From assembly GCA_014529385.2 (NCBI GenBank), contig CM043971.1, forward strand, positions 32,691,209 through 32,755,208: DNA of 64,000 nucleotides, in the 5' to 3' direction. The position numbers and the translations under genes were made by a program. Below are positions 42,085 through 54,340 of this stretch, piece by piece. Position 1 is the first letter of the stretch. Each line of letters starts with the position of its first letter. This stretch comes from Adiantum capillus-veneris (lineage: Eukaryota; Streptophyta; Polypodiopsida; Polypodiales; Pteridaceae). The notes beneath the pieces were generated by a model that was given only the letters and a program-made list of their open reading frames with translations, was not told where the DNA came from and searched no databases.

Positions 42085-43545
42085 AGCTCTAAGAATGTAA
42101 ACACATTTTGGTCCTGCATCAACGATTACGTCTCTCCATTTCTAATATATTTCTTTCCACTTACTTGCTCCTGAGTCAGCTTGCGCTTCTTCTTGCTCAA
42201 ACTCATGTTTCAGGTGTTTCATTATTGTCTTAGCTCATCTTTTTAATAAATATTTGACTACATTTTAAAGCCAAGATAATTGTACATTGCTTCAAGATTC
42301 ACGCACGCATGACCTCAATATTATAAGCAGATGGTACGCTAAGAACATGTACAAAACTTTTTGTCTTTCTACTCCCAATATTTTAGGCGTGAGATCCGAT
42401 AACACGTGTGTAAAATAGACCTTCCCAAATATAGAATTTTTCATACTATATGCAAGATTATGACCTGGCACAGTCGTCCACATCCTATCTGCACAGATTA
42501 ATATACTGGCAGGAAAAATATACACTACAATAAAACATCCAAGCATACCATCAAGAAAAAATAATGCACCACTTAACAACCCAAGAAATGTCGAAACAGT
42601 GTGGACCACCATAGTTCCATTGGTTCAATGACCCTACCTAGAGATCTTTTCTATGAAAACAGACTCATAAGTATCTCTCTTATGTATAGAAACCAACTCT
42701 TAGTTTGAATAGAATCTACACTTTTGTTTTTCCAACAAAAAGTCTCTAAAGTTTTGGCCTTGCACAATCCTTTTGGCATTGCAGAATCCTTTAAATCTTT
42801 ATGACTCCATAATTTGAAACAAATAGATATATTCTTTCAAAAAGTGTTTGACCTCCTCTTGATTTGCACCAATAGAAAGTTTTCCATAAAAATCAACTCT
42901 TAGCTTCTCCACCATTGCATAATGAATAAGTCAATATACTTGATGAGTAAAATCTACTTCACAATATCCAATTCACATTGTTAGGCTCATTGGAACGAGA
43001 AATTGAGAGAACCTCTTTAATACGAGAGAATTCATGGAAGAAACTTTATCACATTCCCATACCGCGACGTCAATAGAATTCAAATTTTGAATATCACACA
43101 CACATTGTGTAATAGGATCAACCATTTCTAAGTCATTGTCTCCCATGCACATGGATAAGTCAACAAATTTTAGGTGATAACGTGGCAGTATGTTACCTCA
43201 AAATAGTTATTCGATAGCATCACTATGCATTGCTCTCCATGAAGAATATATACTTCCTCCTTTGCCAAAGCGGAGGTGAAGGACAGACTATGTCTTGTTC
43301 TCTGACAGAGCAAACCAGGTATTTTAGTCACATACTCCATCTGCTGTATCTAGCTTGGTCTCAATCCGAAAGGATGCCCCAAAAATTGTTATATATCGTT
43401 CCATCCGTCTTAGAGCTTAGCTGCTGGAGAATCTCTATTACCATCTTCAATTATTTTTTTAAACTCTTCTGGGTGTTCCATTGATGCATAGCCATCCCAA
43501 AAGACTACCTTCAACAGCGGACTAAGCCTTTCAGGAACAATTGAG
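42085..43545 (-). repeat. Right arm of the large inverted repeat
   Basis: Read on the minus strand it repeats the left arm with perhaps 10-15% difference: LLKVVFWDGYASMEHPEEFK, MGDNDLEMVDPITQCVCDIQ, RMWTTVPGHNLAYSMKNSIF, GKVYFTHVLSDLTPKILGVE and a lysine-rich end. The frame 42612-42292 is open for 106 codons here but interrupted in the left arm, and the reverse holds at 40746-41180, so each copy keeps different parts of an ancestral protein. The spacer between arms is about 45 bp. Confidence 0.85.
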
Positions 43546-43609
43546 TCTCTGTCCATCGTTCCAATACAAGAAGAACAATGGAATACAATTGAATCTTCAT
43601 CCAAAAATA

Positions 43610-45043
43610 GGTCTCCAATAGCATCTGCAATTACATCGTCCTTAACATCATTATTATTTGCATTGTTTGTTTCTAACCCATCATCATTGGCCCATAACTG
43701 TGCTACAAGATCTTATCAAGATTAATATTCTCCATTGCTTGAACCAGTAGACCTGTTCCTCTACAACCTGGGAACAATTCAGGACCAAAACAAGAGTTTT
43801 ACATGTGTTACCAAAAGGCAAAAGCGAGACTTTGATACAAAAGACATATTTCAAAAATATATCCTGCATTCATTCGCAGCGATAATAGGGCAAGGGCACT
43901 CACCAAAATTGAAATGTACTGAATTAGGGCATGCTCGGATATCAAAGGAAAACCTTGAGGGATGCACACATGTAATTCATTACCATCGCAGATCAATCGG
44001 CCGCCACGTTCGTGGCTTCAACATGCACCACTGTGTTAGCAACAAAAAAGTTATAAATCGTCACTTGTGACTCATATAAATTAGGCATGCTTACTTTCAA
44101 AAAATTGAGCAGTCTATGCATCAATCTAGAAAAAGGCAGATTTTGTAACTGTTGCATTTTTCTTTCATTTCGCTCATTGTTCAACACTAATAAAACAACA
44201 AAAAAGAAAGCAATTGGAGGAATTTTTAGAGGAAGAATTGCCACAGTCTAGGCCCACACAAAGTAACGCTCCACCTCTTGATTTGGCTGATGCAGAGTAG
44301 GGCCTAAGCCCACATGGAGAAAGGCTCCACCTCTCTATCTGGTTGTACCTTATCCCTCTCCTAACCACCTCAACCCCATCCCACATTGGCAATACCTTCT
44401 CTCAAGGTGGCACCGTGCTCTCATCGATGCCAATAGCACAGAAAACATGAGCACAGTCAGCTGCTCTTGACCAAATCTACCTTTGGTCATAACTTGTGTC
44501 ACTGACTCGAGCACTTTAAAAGCAGCCTTTGGTGCTCTCATCAGCCTTTGGCGCTATTAAATGCAAACTGCCTTTGGTGCTCTGACTTCGGACTCGATGG
44601 AGCATTAGGGATGCACACATGACTAATGTTGAAGAAAGACACACATGCACAGTGCGCGTATGCATGTATACGCTAATACATTGCAGATTCTATGTGTTGA
44701 AGGCTCTTAAATTATATCTTCTCTGGCAAGTAGTATCCCCAGCACATAGTGATGCTTCTATACCTATGCTATTACATATTACAGTAACTCTCTCCCTTTC
44801 CTCTCACAGACACTGGTCTAATCTAACTTATATAATGGAGAGAGTGTTCTTCGGAAAGTGCCACGTGGGTATCATAGTAGGTAAAACCATAGCGTTATTA
44901 TTTTTTATAATTAGTAACGTTGCGATGGCAATAGCAACCGCCGCGAGCTCATTACGTAACGAACTAGGAGTGCAGACATCCCATCATCATCGCCCTGTGC
45001 AGTAGCCATCAGATCCGCACGCTTGCAGATTTCATCAAGTAAG

Positions 45044-45091
<48 letters not shown>

Positions 45092-45650
45092 CACGGGCCT
45101 CCTAAATGAACAGAACGGCAAACGCGTCGCAATCAATCGCGACTCACCATGCACATACACTTTCACAGTCACCATGCACATACACACAGGGCCTATATAT
45201 ACCACGGAAAAAAAACAGTACAACAGCTCACTTCCGTGTAGGGTAGAGAGGGGGGTGATTGTTGTTCATTGGGGGGGGGGGGGGGTTGTTATAAATTAAT
45301 TACCTCCCTCCCCCTTCCACTAACTGCACCTCAAAGAGGGGTAGTTGTCAAAACAAGTCATGACACAGTATATCTAAAACTCAAAATAAGAAGTGAGTCC
45401 TTTTATGTGGTATAAAATGCTGAGCAATAATTAACTGGCACGCAACAAAAACTCACCAATCTGCAAGCGATGATGCCAGATGCAACTGAGAAAAACCAGA
45501 CCAGAGGCTCTGCCCATGGATTGTCTCCTGCTAATAGAAGAAGCTGTCTATGAAAAGGCTCAAACTTCTTCATCAATGACCTGACATATAATGAAATGCA
45601 ATATTACTGACAGATCACACTAAACTTCAGGAAACGTTAAACTCATAGCC
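43610..45650. other. No gene recognised; microsatellite and G-run
   Basis: Mostly unique sequence with short frames and no domain I can name. It contains a locally repeated AAGCCCACATGGAGAAAGGC / GCTCCACCTCT motif near 44250-44340 and GCCTTTGGTGCTCT repeats near 44530-44590. (CT)n lies at about 45047-45089 and a 15-base G run at 45271-45285. Confidence 0.5.
45047..45089. repeat. (CT)n microsatellite
   Basis: About 21 CT units. The Arg-Glu minus-strand frames over it are artefacts. Confidence 0.95.
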
Positions 45651-45674
45651 ATTTCGCTGCTTCATGCTGTCCAT

Positions 45675-46022
45675 TTGTATGCTACCCTCAACTGCTCCTG
45701 CATTGGCTTCCGGCTGCACGCGGTTAGCATTTCAGTGCGTGCGCATGCTTTGCGGACGATAAACTTTGTGTCTGCGAGCAGTGCAATTGAGTGTGTGAGG
45801 GTAATTCGAGTTCCCAACCTTCCCAATCCTTTCAAGGACATGCCAGATTTCGACAAAAGATTCAAATACAGCCTAAATAAGGTGTCTGCATGGAGGCTAA
45901 TGGATTACGAGCGCATTGTAATGCTGGATGTCGACAATGTCTTCATGCGTAACACATATGAGCTTTTTCTGTGCGGTCAGTTTTGTGCTGTCTTCATCGA
46001 CCACAAGCAGATTATGCCCTAA
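45675..46022 (+). pseudogene. GT8 glycosyltransferase fragment (glycogenin/GUX/PGSIP-like)
   Basis: From about 45780 the frame reads ECVRVIRVPNLPNPFKDMPD, FDKRFKYSLNKVSAWRLMDY, ERIVMLDVDNVFMRNTYELF and CGQFCAVFID. This matches the centre of plant GT8 enzymes that add sugars to xylan or related acceptors (the GUX/PGSIP group), where D-x-D (here D-V-D at 45927-45935) binds the metal and nucleotide sugar. Only about 85 of some 500-600 residues are present. Upstream, the frame overlaps the dispersed repeat unit ending near 45735. Downstream, the match stops at ID, just before a TAA and a (CT)n tract at 46051. It is a single captured exon or a gene remnant. Confidence 0.75.
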
Positions 46023-46029
46023 ATTATAT

Positions 46030-46050
46030 CAGCTTGCAAGTTATCTAAAG

Positions 46051-46102
<52 letters not shown>

Positions 46103-46545
46103 CTCCTGGATATTTGCATGCGTGGACGACAAGTACTCTCAGTCCCATGCTATCCAGTGTGATCTTCAGCACCAACCCCTGCGGGTTCAGTCTCACGAGG
46201 TGTGGCAGTCCCTGCAGGTAAGAGCGAAGCCCTGGCAATTGTGCAGAAGATGAGTGCGAGTAGACAAAGCTGGCCTGCACAAAGATGGGACGCTGTGTAG
46301 ATGGGAAAGCAAATTGGCGACATGAAGATGCGACCAGGGCCGGGCCGGAGGAGGACATGGAGGAGAGAGGAAGAGAGAGATGCGCGTCGTAAGCAAGAGC
46401 GTGCAGGCTGAAGACAACTGCGACGTGTTAGGACAAGTGAGTAGAGAGACAGATATTTTTTCCCTCAGCCTCAAGACGAGCTTACAGGAGACAGCAGAAG
46501 CATGTAACCTCGATGACAACAAGGTTGATCGAAGGTAAGGACGAG
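46030..46545. other. No gene recognised; (CT)n microsatellite
   Basis: (CT)n lies at about 46051-46097. The following sequence (46100-46545) has a GC-richer, coding-like composition but no frame I can match. It might include further diverged exons of the GT8 fragment. Confidence 0.4.
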
Positions 46546-47657
46546 CCATTTCGTTGCTTCATGCCTTTCATGTCTGTCCATTTGTATGCTAATCTCAACT
46601 GCTCCCGCATTGGCTTCCGGCTGCACGCGGTTTAGCAAGAGAAACTCTTTAAAAGGTCACAATATTGGCCATATTAATCGCAATTGCGCCTGCATTGGCT
46701 GTGTGCAAGGCTAATCGCAATGGCGCCCGCATTAGCTGTCGCTTGCATGCAGTTGAGATTATCGATTGAAAGTAGATGATCGGTCCATACATTCTAATAA
46801 GAGAGTTAATTTGTTGTAAAGATGGAAATCCCGAGAGAGCAAGCGAATTGTCTTGCAAGCGTGGCTCTAAGGTGGCGTCCTCAATGCCAGAATTGACACT
46901 ACTAGAAGAGGAGCATAGGAAGTCAAGTTGTTTTGGTTCTACAGATGGAATTTCGATGAGAGAAGAACCCAAGGTGCTTTTTAAGCATGGGATTGAGGCG
47001 ACGTCATTAGTCCTAGAATCAAAACTACAAGGCAAAATTCGTGGTCCTACACATCAGAAAAGACCAGCGGAGGCAAGTAAAACAGGAAAAATTAAAGGTT
47101 TAATTTTGCACTCCGTTTGTGCAAATACCTTTGCATCTTGATATGAGCTTGAATTGGCATGTCGACATTAGAATCGACATAAACGAAACCCAAAATCCAT
47201 TTCCTACTTGTTCATGTCTCTTCTTCCATCCTGTATGGAAGACGGGTTTACAAATTTGAGCCAGCATCAAGAAGGTGGGCCATTTACTCATGTACAATTC
47301 AGCACTCATGTCATATATTTTTTTCACACCAAAGGCAACATCACAGTATCTAAATGCACACAGCAAAACGCTGATCTGCTTTAAAAAAATCAATTTTGAC
47401 CAAGGAGCACCAGCTCTGAGAGTGTAAGAGATCTTAAAATTGAAAATGGCGAATGCCCCATTTATACGCCAAATGTGCTGCATGTTTGAAAGCAGTTTTC
47501 TTGAAATTGAACGCTCATGTGGCAGTGAGATTTGATGTGTTTTTAGGTATCTTTTTGATGTGTTGATGCCTCTAATGTGCTTATCACACAAGATGCATTC
47601 TATGCTCACATTTTATGTGTGTGGAAAAGAGAAGTAGGTGCCGCTTTTGCTCTTTGA

Positions 47658-47727
<70 letters not shown>

Positions 47728-47732
47728 CAGTA
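46545..47732. repeat. Duplicated repeat unit, copy 1 (interrupted at its right end)
   Basis: It begins CATTTCGTTGCTTCATGC, then TGTATGCTAATCTCAACTGC and GGCTTCCGGCTGCACGCGG, and runs to a (CT)n tract at 47662-47725. The same order recurs at 56640-58010, with long matches such as GGAAGTCAAGTTGTTTTGGT near 46918 and 57320. An 80-bp piece also sits at 45640-45735. One plus-strand frame (PELTLLEEEHRKSSCFGSTD onward) and one minus-strand frame (PSVEPKQLDFLCSSSSSVNS) are open in both copies. I cannot tell which, if either, was coding. The far end encodes weak PPR-like sequence. Confidence 0.8.
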
Positions 47733-49209
47733 TGTCATAAGAATCAATATATAATTCTCCTAAATGATTTTCTCATGTTAAACTGATCATTTAATATGGG
47801 GAAGTGCCAGGAGAGAAAAGGCTAGAATATTGGTTAAGGTAGCAGACTGGCCACAGTAGAGATCCAAAGGAGGGAAAATAGGGATCCAAAGGGGGGTCCA
47901 TCTGCAAAAGAGCAATGTGCAACAATGGGCTTAAAAGACCCTAAGGTTCAGCCCATTAAGACTTCCAAAATGCTAAGGTTCCAAAATTCAAAGGTTGTGT
48001 CCAAAGGTCAAAAGCCTAGGGAAATTGGATGCTTTGTGTGTGTCCCAAAAGTCTTTCTCAAGCCCTACAAAGGAGGGGGCGAGCCCAAGAAGTAGGGGAT
48101 GAGAGAGAAACTCACACACAGACACACAAGCTTCCTTTGTACACAAGGGGAAAGAGGGACACATGTCATCTCCCTAGCCCATATGTCCACAAGGTGTACT
48201 CAAATCCTATTGGATGGCCTTGGAGGTGGACCAATGAGAATTAGGCTAGAGTAAGTCTAGTTTAATTAATTTAAAAACACTTTGATAAAAGAACCAATAG
48301 GAATTAAGCTCTCTAGAAGACTATTGGACAGTCTCCCAAGGGGTCCAATGGCTTGCCTGATTCCTATTGGCCAGGAGACAAAGGGGTCCAATGAGAGTTT
48401 AGTTGCATTAATTAATTAGCAAAAGCTCTCACAAAATGTAAAGGGGGACACAAGTCAAAAGGCTATCACTTATGCTGCTTAATTTCCATTACATTAGGGC
48501 CAATTTGGATGAAATAAGGGCTGTTTAGGGTTTCTCTATTCTTGATCTAAGGGTTGGCCTGAAAGCTTACCACCTACTCCAAGCTTGTGAGAAGGGAGGC
48601 CTACACCAACAACTCTTGGCTTTGTGATGCAAATCCAACCAAGAGCCAAGCTTCAATGCATGCTCATCTCCTCTACCATGCTAATTACTAAGCAAGCTAT
48701 GCTAATATGAGTGATTATGTGAGGAGATGTATATCTTTTTCGTAAGAATACTCCTTATTCCTATCAATCTACTCTCATACCCCGCTAGCTCTCACCATCT
48801 TCGAAGGTGTGTGAGGTCTTGGGTCTGAGACCGTGAGGTAATTGATGTTGTGTTTAATAAGTGTTGTGCTTAGTGCTTGAAGTTTCCATCTTCATAGCAC
48901 TAGCTAGTATTGAAGGAACACAAAGGATTGTATTGTAAAATGTCTCTCTTGATGGAAAAAACCATTATACAAAGCCTTTTGGAGGGGGGACCGGCTCCAT
49001 GCAAATCCGGTCCTCAACTGTTGTCAATTGCTTAATTTCTCTCTCTTTTGAAGTATTGTTCATGCTATCTAACTAGGTGTTATACTTTTTGTTTCTCTCT
49101 CCACCCAAGCACTCTTGTTATTCTCATTAGGAATCTATTCTAATGAAATGCTCACTATGTTCATGCTATTTTCCGCTACACACAAGTTACTAGGCCATTA
49201 AATGTTACA
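47733..49209 (+). repeat. 5' LTR, internally deleted
   Basis: 1477 bp, against 1928 bp for the 3' LTR. The two align closely except that the 5' copy lacks the ~435 bp found at about 55541-55975 of the 3' copy (the join is at TCTAAGGGTT/GGCCTGAAAGC near 48555) and a ~16-bp piece near 55317. Confidence 0.92.
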
Positions 49210-49210
49210 T

Positions 49211-49222
49211 TGGTATAAGAGC
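49211..49222 (+). promoter_or_regulatory. Primer binding site, initiator tRNA-Met type
   Basis: TGGTATAAGAGC starts one base after the LTR. It matches the plant initiator tRNA-Met site TGGTATCAGAGC except at one position. Confidence 0.8.
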
Positions 49223-49580
49223 ACAAGGTTTCTCTTTTCTTTCTCAAGAAGGGAGGTCCTCAAGCTAGCTATAAATGGTTGGTATTATTAATTGCATGTG
49301 AGTAAGTAGAATAGGGATTTTTTAGCCTTGCAGTGCGCCTACCTTTGTGCAGTTAACGAGGCATCACCGTCGAGAGCTATGGTCTTAATAGTGGAGCCCT
49401 ACGGGGCTTGTCTACGGCTTAACCACTATTGAGCTACTAGAAGCTTGACAGGAGCCGGTGTTGTTTTGGTGTTGAACGACCTTCTCTTCTATTCCTTGCA
49501 ATTAATGGTATTCAAAAGAGAGTGAAATTCATGTTGATAACTTTGATTTTGCTAATGAGCAGGCTATTAATGATGCCCTG

Positions 49581-51110
49581 ATGCTTGTTTACTATCTTGT
49601 TTCTAGGCTTCAACAAGCCATGGGCAATCCATCCCTCCAAAGTGAAGTGCAACGGCAACTTCGTGCTCATGGGATTCTCCAAGCTCCCCACCATGACGAG
49701 AGAGCACCTAGGAAGCCTCCTTGCGAGACTTCCAAAAGAGGCCTCTCTCCAATTCGGGAAGAAGAAGAGGATCCATATGAAGGGCTCAAAAAATTTTCTC
49801 CTTGATGACGCATCTCCTTCTCAAAGGAGGATTCAAGAGCCCCCACTAAAGGAACGAGAAAGAAGTGAGTCTCCTGCCACCTCGGAGGAGATGGCTCCAC
49901 GAAGACGACGGACCAAACACTCTCCATCACCTCCAAAACGGAGAAGACCATCGCACACTTCTCCACACCATAGTTCAAAGAGGGATGATAAAAAGCAAGA
50001 GAAGAAAAAGGCAAGAAAGAGGACACCCTCTTCTCCATCTTCTTCATCCTCTTCCTCTTATGAAAGTGATGGTGAAGATAAAGAAGATCAAAGCAAGAAA
50101 AAGGCGAGAAAGAGGTCACCCTCTTCTCCATCTTCCTCAAATTCTTCATCTTCTGAAGAAAGTGATGGTGCAACCTTTGAACCATAAAAAAGAAGAGGCC
50201 ATAGGAAATCCTATGCCGCGTGGAAGAGGTCATCCAAGCTCAAGAAGTTCAAAGAGGGAGGGAAGAGCATCTCTTTCCTTACCTACGATGGCATCTTTGG
50301 TGCTATGAACAAAGTCTTGGCTTTTATCCAACAATTTGATGCGGCGTTTGGAGATGAGGGCTTCACGGAGTCCTCTAAGCTATGCCATGTAGCTATGCAC
50401 TTTCAAAATTCCGCCAGGCAATGGTGGTCTAGCCTACGGGCTAACGGTGAAGCTCCACGAACATGGAAAGCTCTAAGAGCTTCCATTATGAAGCAGTTTT
50501 TGGCCACCGATGCCAAAGACAAAGTACTCACCAAATGGCAAAGCTTAAAGCTCTCTCCCTATGAATCCATTCACAAAGATGTAGACAAGTTTTGGGACCT
50601 ACAACTCAAAGCCATTGTCTTCAAAAACTTGGATTTTGGAGAGAAAAAGAAACAATTTTGTGCATCCTTAACTGAAGAAATGGCGGAGTATGTCAACTCC
50701 CAAAGGCCACGCACCATATCGGCGGTTATACACCATACTATGGTGGCTTCTCGAATCAATTTCCAAACAGGGGCTAAAAGAAATTTTAAGCCCACGAAAA
50801 ACAAGGGTTCCAATGAGCCTAAGGGGAAGGACAATGTCTAAAAGTCTCCCAAGGGCAATTCCAACAAAGCTAAAGAGAAGGGAGTTTACAAAGGCAAAAA
50901 TAAACTCTCTCCTGAAGAGCTTGAGCGTTATCGCAAGGATAATCACTATTTCAAGTGGTGCGGCGAGCAAGGGCATGCGTACCCCGCTTTTCCCCAAAAG
51001 AACACCCGCCATGAGCCTCCTAGAGCTACGTTGGTCAAAATCCAAGAGGAGGAAACTCACCACAAAGGATCTCCTCTATGTCATGCTTGGGGAAAGGTAA
51101 GGCAACATGA
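49581..51110 (+). pseudogene. Gag region of the chromovirus-type element
   Basis: The start shows LQSEVQRQLRAHGILQAPHH in one frame. After a shift near 49800, a basic, Ser-rich stretch (RTPSSPSSSSSSSYESDGED) ends at TAA 50185. The capsid domain follows: SKLCHVAMHFQNSARQWWSS, TWKALRASIMKQFLATDAKD and WQSLKLSPYESIHKDVDKFW (50305-50841). This is a typical Retrotrans_gag fold sequence. The zinc knuckle near 50950 is degenerate: FKWCGEQGHAYPAFP keeps one Cys and the His and lacks the other cysteines. Gag would package the element RNA; this copy cannot. Confidence 0.85.
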
Positions 51111-53200
51111 TGCTTTTATTCTCTTTGACCCTGGTTCTACTCATAATTTCATATCCACATAGTTGGCCACCAAGCTAGGAGTACAAGCCTATGAGATGGG
51201 AGATGTCCTACCCGCAGACGGTGCTTTCAAGAGGCAAGAAGCTTCAGTCACTCCCTTAATCGAAAAATTGAGGCTCCATGTCCAAAGTTATGTGGACAAA
51301 GAGGACTTCTTTATCTCTCCTCTCAAGCATGAGGATGTAATCCTAGGGGCACCATGGTTTGATCGCATGGCTGCCAATGTTAAATTCCCTGAAAGGAGAA
51401 TATCCTTTATGTTCAGGAAAAAAGATATGTACATAGATGCTAAGGAAATGGGTAGCACCATACCCATTGTACATACACAAGCTTTCAACAAGTCAATAAA
51501 GAGCTCTATTTCCGTGTACATGATTTTTGTTAAAGACTCTCAAAGTGAACCTAATGTTTAGCAAAAGAAAATATACACAATCAAAAGGAATTAGAGTTAT
51601 CCAATTTTCTCAAGGGGTTTCAAGATGTCTTTATTGACGACATCCCTCGTGAGCTTACCTCCTATACGAGGCAATGATGACCATGCAATTGAACTTCTTC
51701 CAGGAAATTCACCGCCTAACAAACCTTCTTATAGAGTTTCTCAAGCTCAAGTGCATGAGTTAGTTGAGAAGGGCATTGTTAGGCCTATCTCATCTCCATT
51801 TTGCTCACCTGTGCTATTAGTGAAAAAGAAAGATGGCACATATCGCATGTGTGTCGACTATAGAGCACTAAATAGGATCGCTATCAAGAATAGGTTTCCC
51901 GTTCCATGAGTAGAAGGCCTATTTGATAAGCTACAAGGGTCCACCTACTTTAGTAGGATTGACCTAAAAAGTGGTTATCATCAAATAAGGATAGTTGATC
52001 AAGACATTGTAAAGACCGCATTTCGCACTAGGTTTGGTCTTTACGAATATATTGTCATGCCTTTTGGCTTGACCAATGCACCAACCACATTCAACGCTTG
52101 ATGGAGAAGCTATCCAGGCCTCACCGAACCTTTACTGGAGTGTCCTTTGATGATATCATCATCTACTCTAATTCATTAGACGAACACAAGCAACACCTCC
52201 AGGTAATATTTCAAGTTCTAAGAGAGAATAAACTTTTTGTTAATTGAAAGAAAAGTGAATTTTCCCTACAAGAGATTCAGTATTTAGGTCACATTATCTC
52301 TCAAGATGGCATCCAAATGGATCCATCAAAGTTAGAGGTAATAAAAGGATGGCCTAAACCAAGGAATCTTCATGAACTAAGAAACTTTATAGGTATGTGT
52401 GCATACTATAGACGCTTCATAGAAAAGTTCTCACAAATCACAGGACCATTACATGACCTAACAAAGAAAAACGTTAGGTATACATGGTTTTCCAAGGAGA
52501 ACAATGCTTTTGAAAAGCTTAAATAAAAGCTTATCTCTCAACCTGTGCTTACACTACCGTATCTCTCAAAGCCATTTGAGGTCCAATGTGATGCTTGCGG
52601 TGATTGCCTTGGAGATGTCTTGCTCCAAGAAGGGCATGCCATAGCCTATGAAATTTGAAGGCTCGACCCTATTGAGCAAGCTCTAGGCATATAAGAAAAG
52701 GAACTCCTCGCAGTTCTACATGCCTTAGACTCATGGAAGCATTATTTATTGGGGACTCCTTTCATTCTGCGAACGAATCACCAAATTCTTATGTACTTCA
52801 TGACGCAGACTAAGCTCTCCAACAAACAAATGAGGTGGGCAAATTTCCTTTTGCAATTTCATTTTCATATTGCTCACATTGTTGGCAAGCATAATCAAGT
52901 AGCCGATGCACTCTCAAGACGTCTGAGAGTGAATGCGGTTTCCATAGCAACTCACAATGATCTATCTTCTATGATAGATGAGTATGCTATTGATCCTGAT
53001 TTTAGAGATGTGATTTCAGCCCTTGCATTAGGGAACAAAGAGGAATTAATGTATGAATCTCATGCTCCTCCTTATGCGGGGAATAGAGGGATTCAGTCTA
53101 CCCTAAATGGGATTGAAACATATTTCTATTGGCCTACCATGAAAGCAAACATACAGAGTATGTTTCTAAATGTGTGGTATGCCAAAAGACAAAGTTTGAT
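51111..53200 (+). pseudogene. Protease, reverse transcriptase and RNase H of the chromovirus-type element
   Basis: Protease: FDPGSTHNFIST (about 51127-51162), then a TAG, and [50 protein letters not shown], then TGA at about 51907, [28 protein letters not shown], a frameshift near 52100, and SFDDIIIYSNSLDEHK with the catalytic D-D. LGHIISQDGIQMDPSKLEVI and MCAYYRRFIEKFSQITG follow. RNase H: QCDACGDCLGDVLLQEGHAI (first Asp kept), EKELLAVLHALDSWKHYLLG and HIVGKHNQVADALSRRL. At least five stops occur (TAG, TGA or TAA near 51162, 51907, 52245, 52525 and 52657). The order is diagnostic of Ty3/gypsy. Confidence 0.9.
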
Positions 53201-54340
53201 AGAGGGAAGCAACCTGGATTGCTTCAACCTTTTCCAATCCCTAATTCACCATGGGAGAGCATATCCATGGATTTTATCTTTGGTTTGCCTAAGCCTATCC
53301 ATGGGAATATGGGAATATGGACGATAGTAGACAGGTTCAGTAAGCAAGCTCATTTTATACATGTCAAAAAGACTATCAAAGCCCATCAAATGGCAACCCT
53401 CTTCATATCACAAATCTTCAAGTACCATGGCTTAATGTCCATAGTGTCGGATAGAGATCCTAGAAGGATCAATAACTTCTGGAAGGATCTCTTTGAGAAT
53501 TTAGGGACAAGGCTAAATTTCTCTTCGACCTATCATCCGCAAACGAATGGCCAAAGTGAAATAGATAACTTATCAATTCTTGATCTACTAAAAGACTATG
53601 TAACGGAAGTAGATCAAATATCCCAATGGGAGAAGTACTTATCCTTATTGGAGTATGCCTACAATAACATTGTACATACTTCCACAGGAAAAGCACCTTT
53701 TGAGGTAATTGAGGGAAGATCAAAAAGTCCCCTGCTACTTAAGGTACACGGGAAGATCTTCGTTGCAGATGAGTATAACAGAGACCTACAAGAATCTTTC
53801 CAAAAGATTAAGGATGCTATCTCTATCTCACAACAAAGGCAAAAGGCTGCTGCTAACAAGCACAGAAGATCCCAAGCCTTTAAAGAAAATGATTGGGTCT
53901 TACTCAGATTTCCCAAGGCTCGATTAAGGCACACGACGGGCAAGAATCCTATGGGACACCAAAAGTACTATGCTAAGTTAGCAAAAAGGTACTATGGTCC
54001 CTTCCAGATTCTTAGGCCAATCAATGAAATGGCCTATCAACTCAAGTTGCCCAGCCATTGGCTCATACACAATGCTTTCCATGTGAGCCTACTAAAGCCC
54101 TACAAAGGAGAGCCACCTCAAGAACCAAGTATTGAAGACCCACCGGAGATCGAGGACCAAGAAGAGGTGCTGCAGCCCGAGTCCATTCTCCGACATGAAG
54201 ACAAGGTACTAAGAGGCGGTAAGACTATCCGACGATATCTTATTAAGAATTATCCTTTTGAAGATGCTAGATTGATGCAAGACATACAACTAAAGGATAA
54301 CCTAAACCTTGTCAATTCTTACAATGCTTCCCAAGAGTAA
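53129..54340 (+). CDS. Integrase with chromodomain-like C-terminus
   Basis: 403 codons are open. After the zinc-binding remnant (CVVCQKTK) come SISMDFIFGLPKPIHGNMGI (first catalytic D near 53270), IVSDRDPRRINNFWKDLFEN (second D) and TYHPQTNGQSEIDNLSILDL (catalytic E). ENDWVLLRFPKARLRHTTGK, KRYYGPFQILRPINEMAYQL, HNAFHVSLLKPYKGEPP and a final module LQPESILRHEDKVLRGGKTI then IKNYPFEDARLM follow. The last part resembles the chromodomain-like end of plant chromoviruses that steers insertion to heterochromatin. The frame is shifted relative to RNase H near 53140. It is the only long intact frame of this element. Confidence 0.88.
   Translation: MAYHESKHTEYVSKCVVCQKTKFDRGKQPGLLQPFPIPNSPWESISMDFIFGLPKPIHGNMGIWTIVDRFSKQAHFIHVKKTIKAHQMATLFISQIFKYHGLMSIVSDRDPRRINNFWKDLFENLGTRLNFSSTYHPQTNGQSEIDNLSILDLLKDYVTEVDQISQWEKYLSLLEYAYNNIVHTSTGKAPFEVIEGRSKSPLLLKVHGKIFVADEYNRDLQESFQKIKDAISISQQRQKAAANKHRRSQAFKENDWVLLRFPKARLRHTTGKNPMGHQKYYAKLAKRYYGPFQILRPINEMAYQLKLPSHWLIHNAFHVSLLKPYKGEPPQEPSIEDPPEIEDQEEVLQPESILRHEDKVLRGGKTIRRYLIKNYPFEDARLMQDIQLKDNLNLVNSYNASQE

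Noticed and set aside
49667-50233. 188-residue minus-strand protein
   Set aside because: It is the shadow of the Ser/Arg-rich gag segment on the plus strand.
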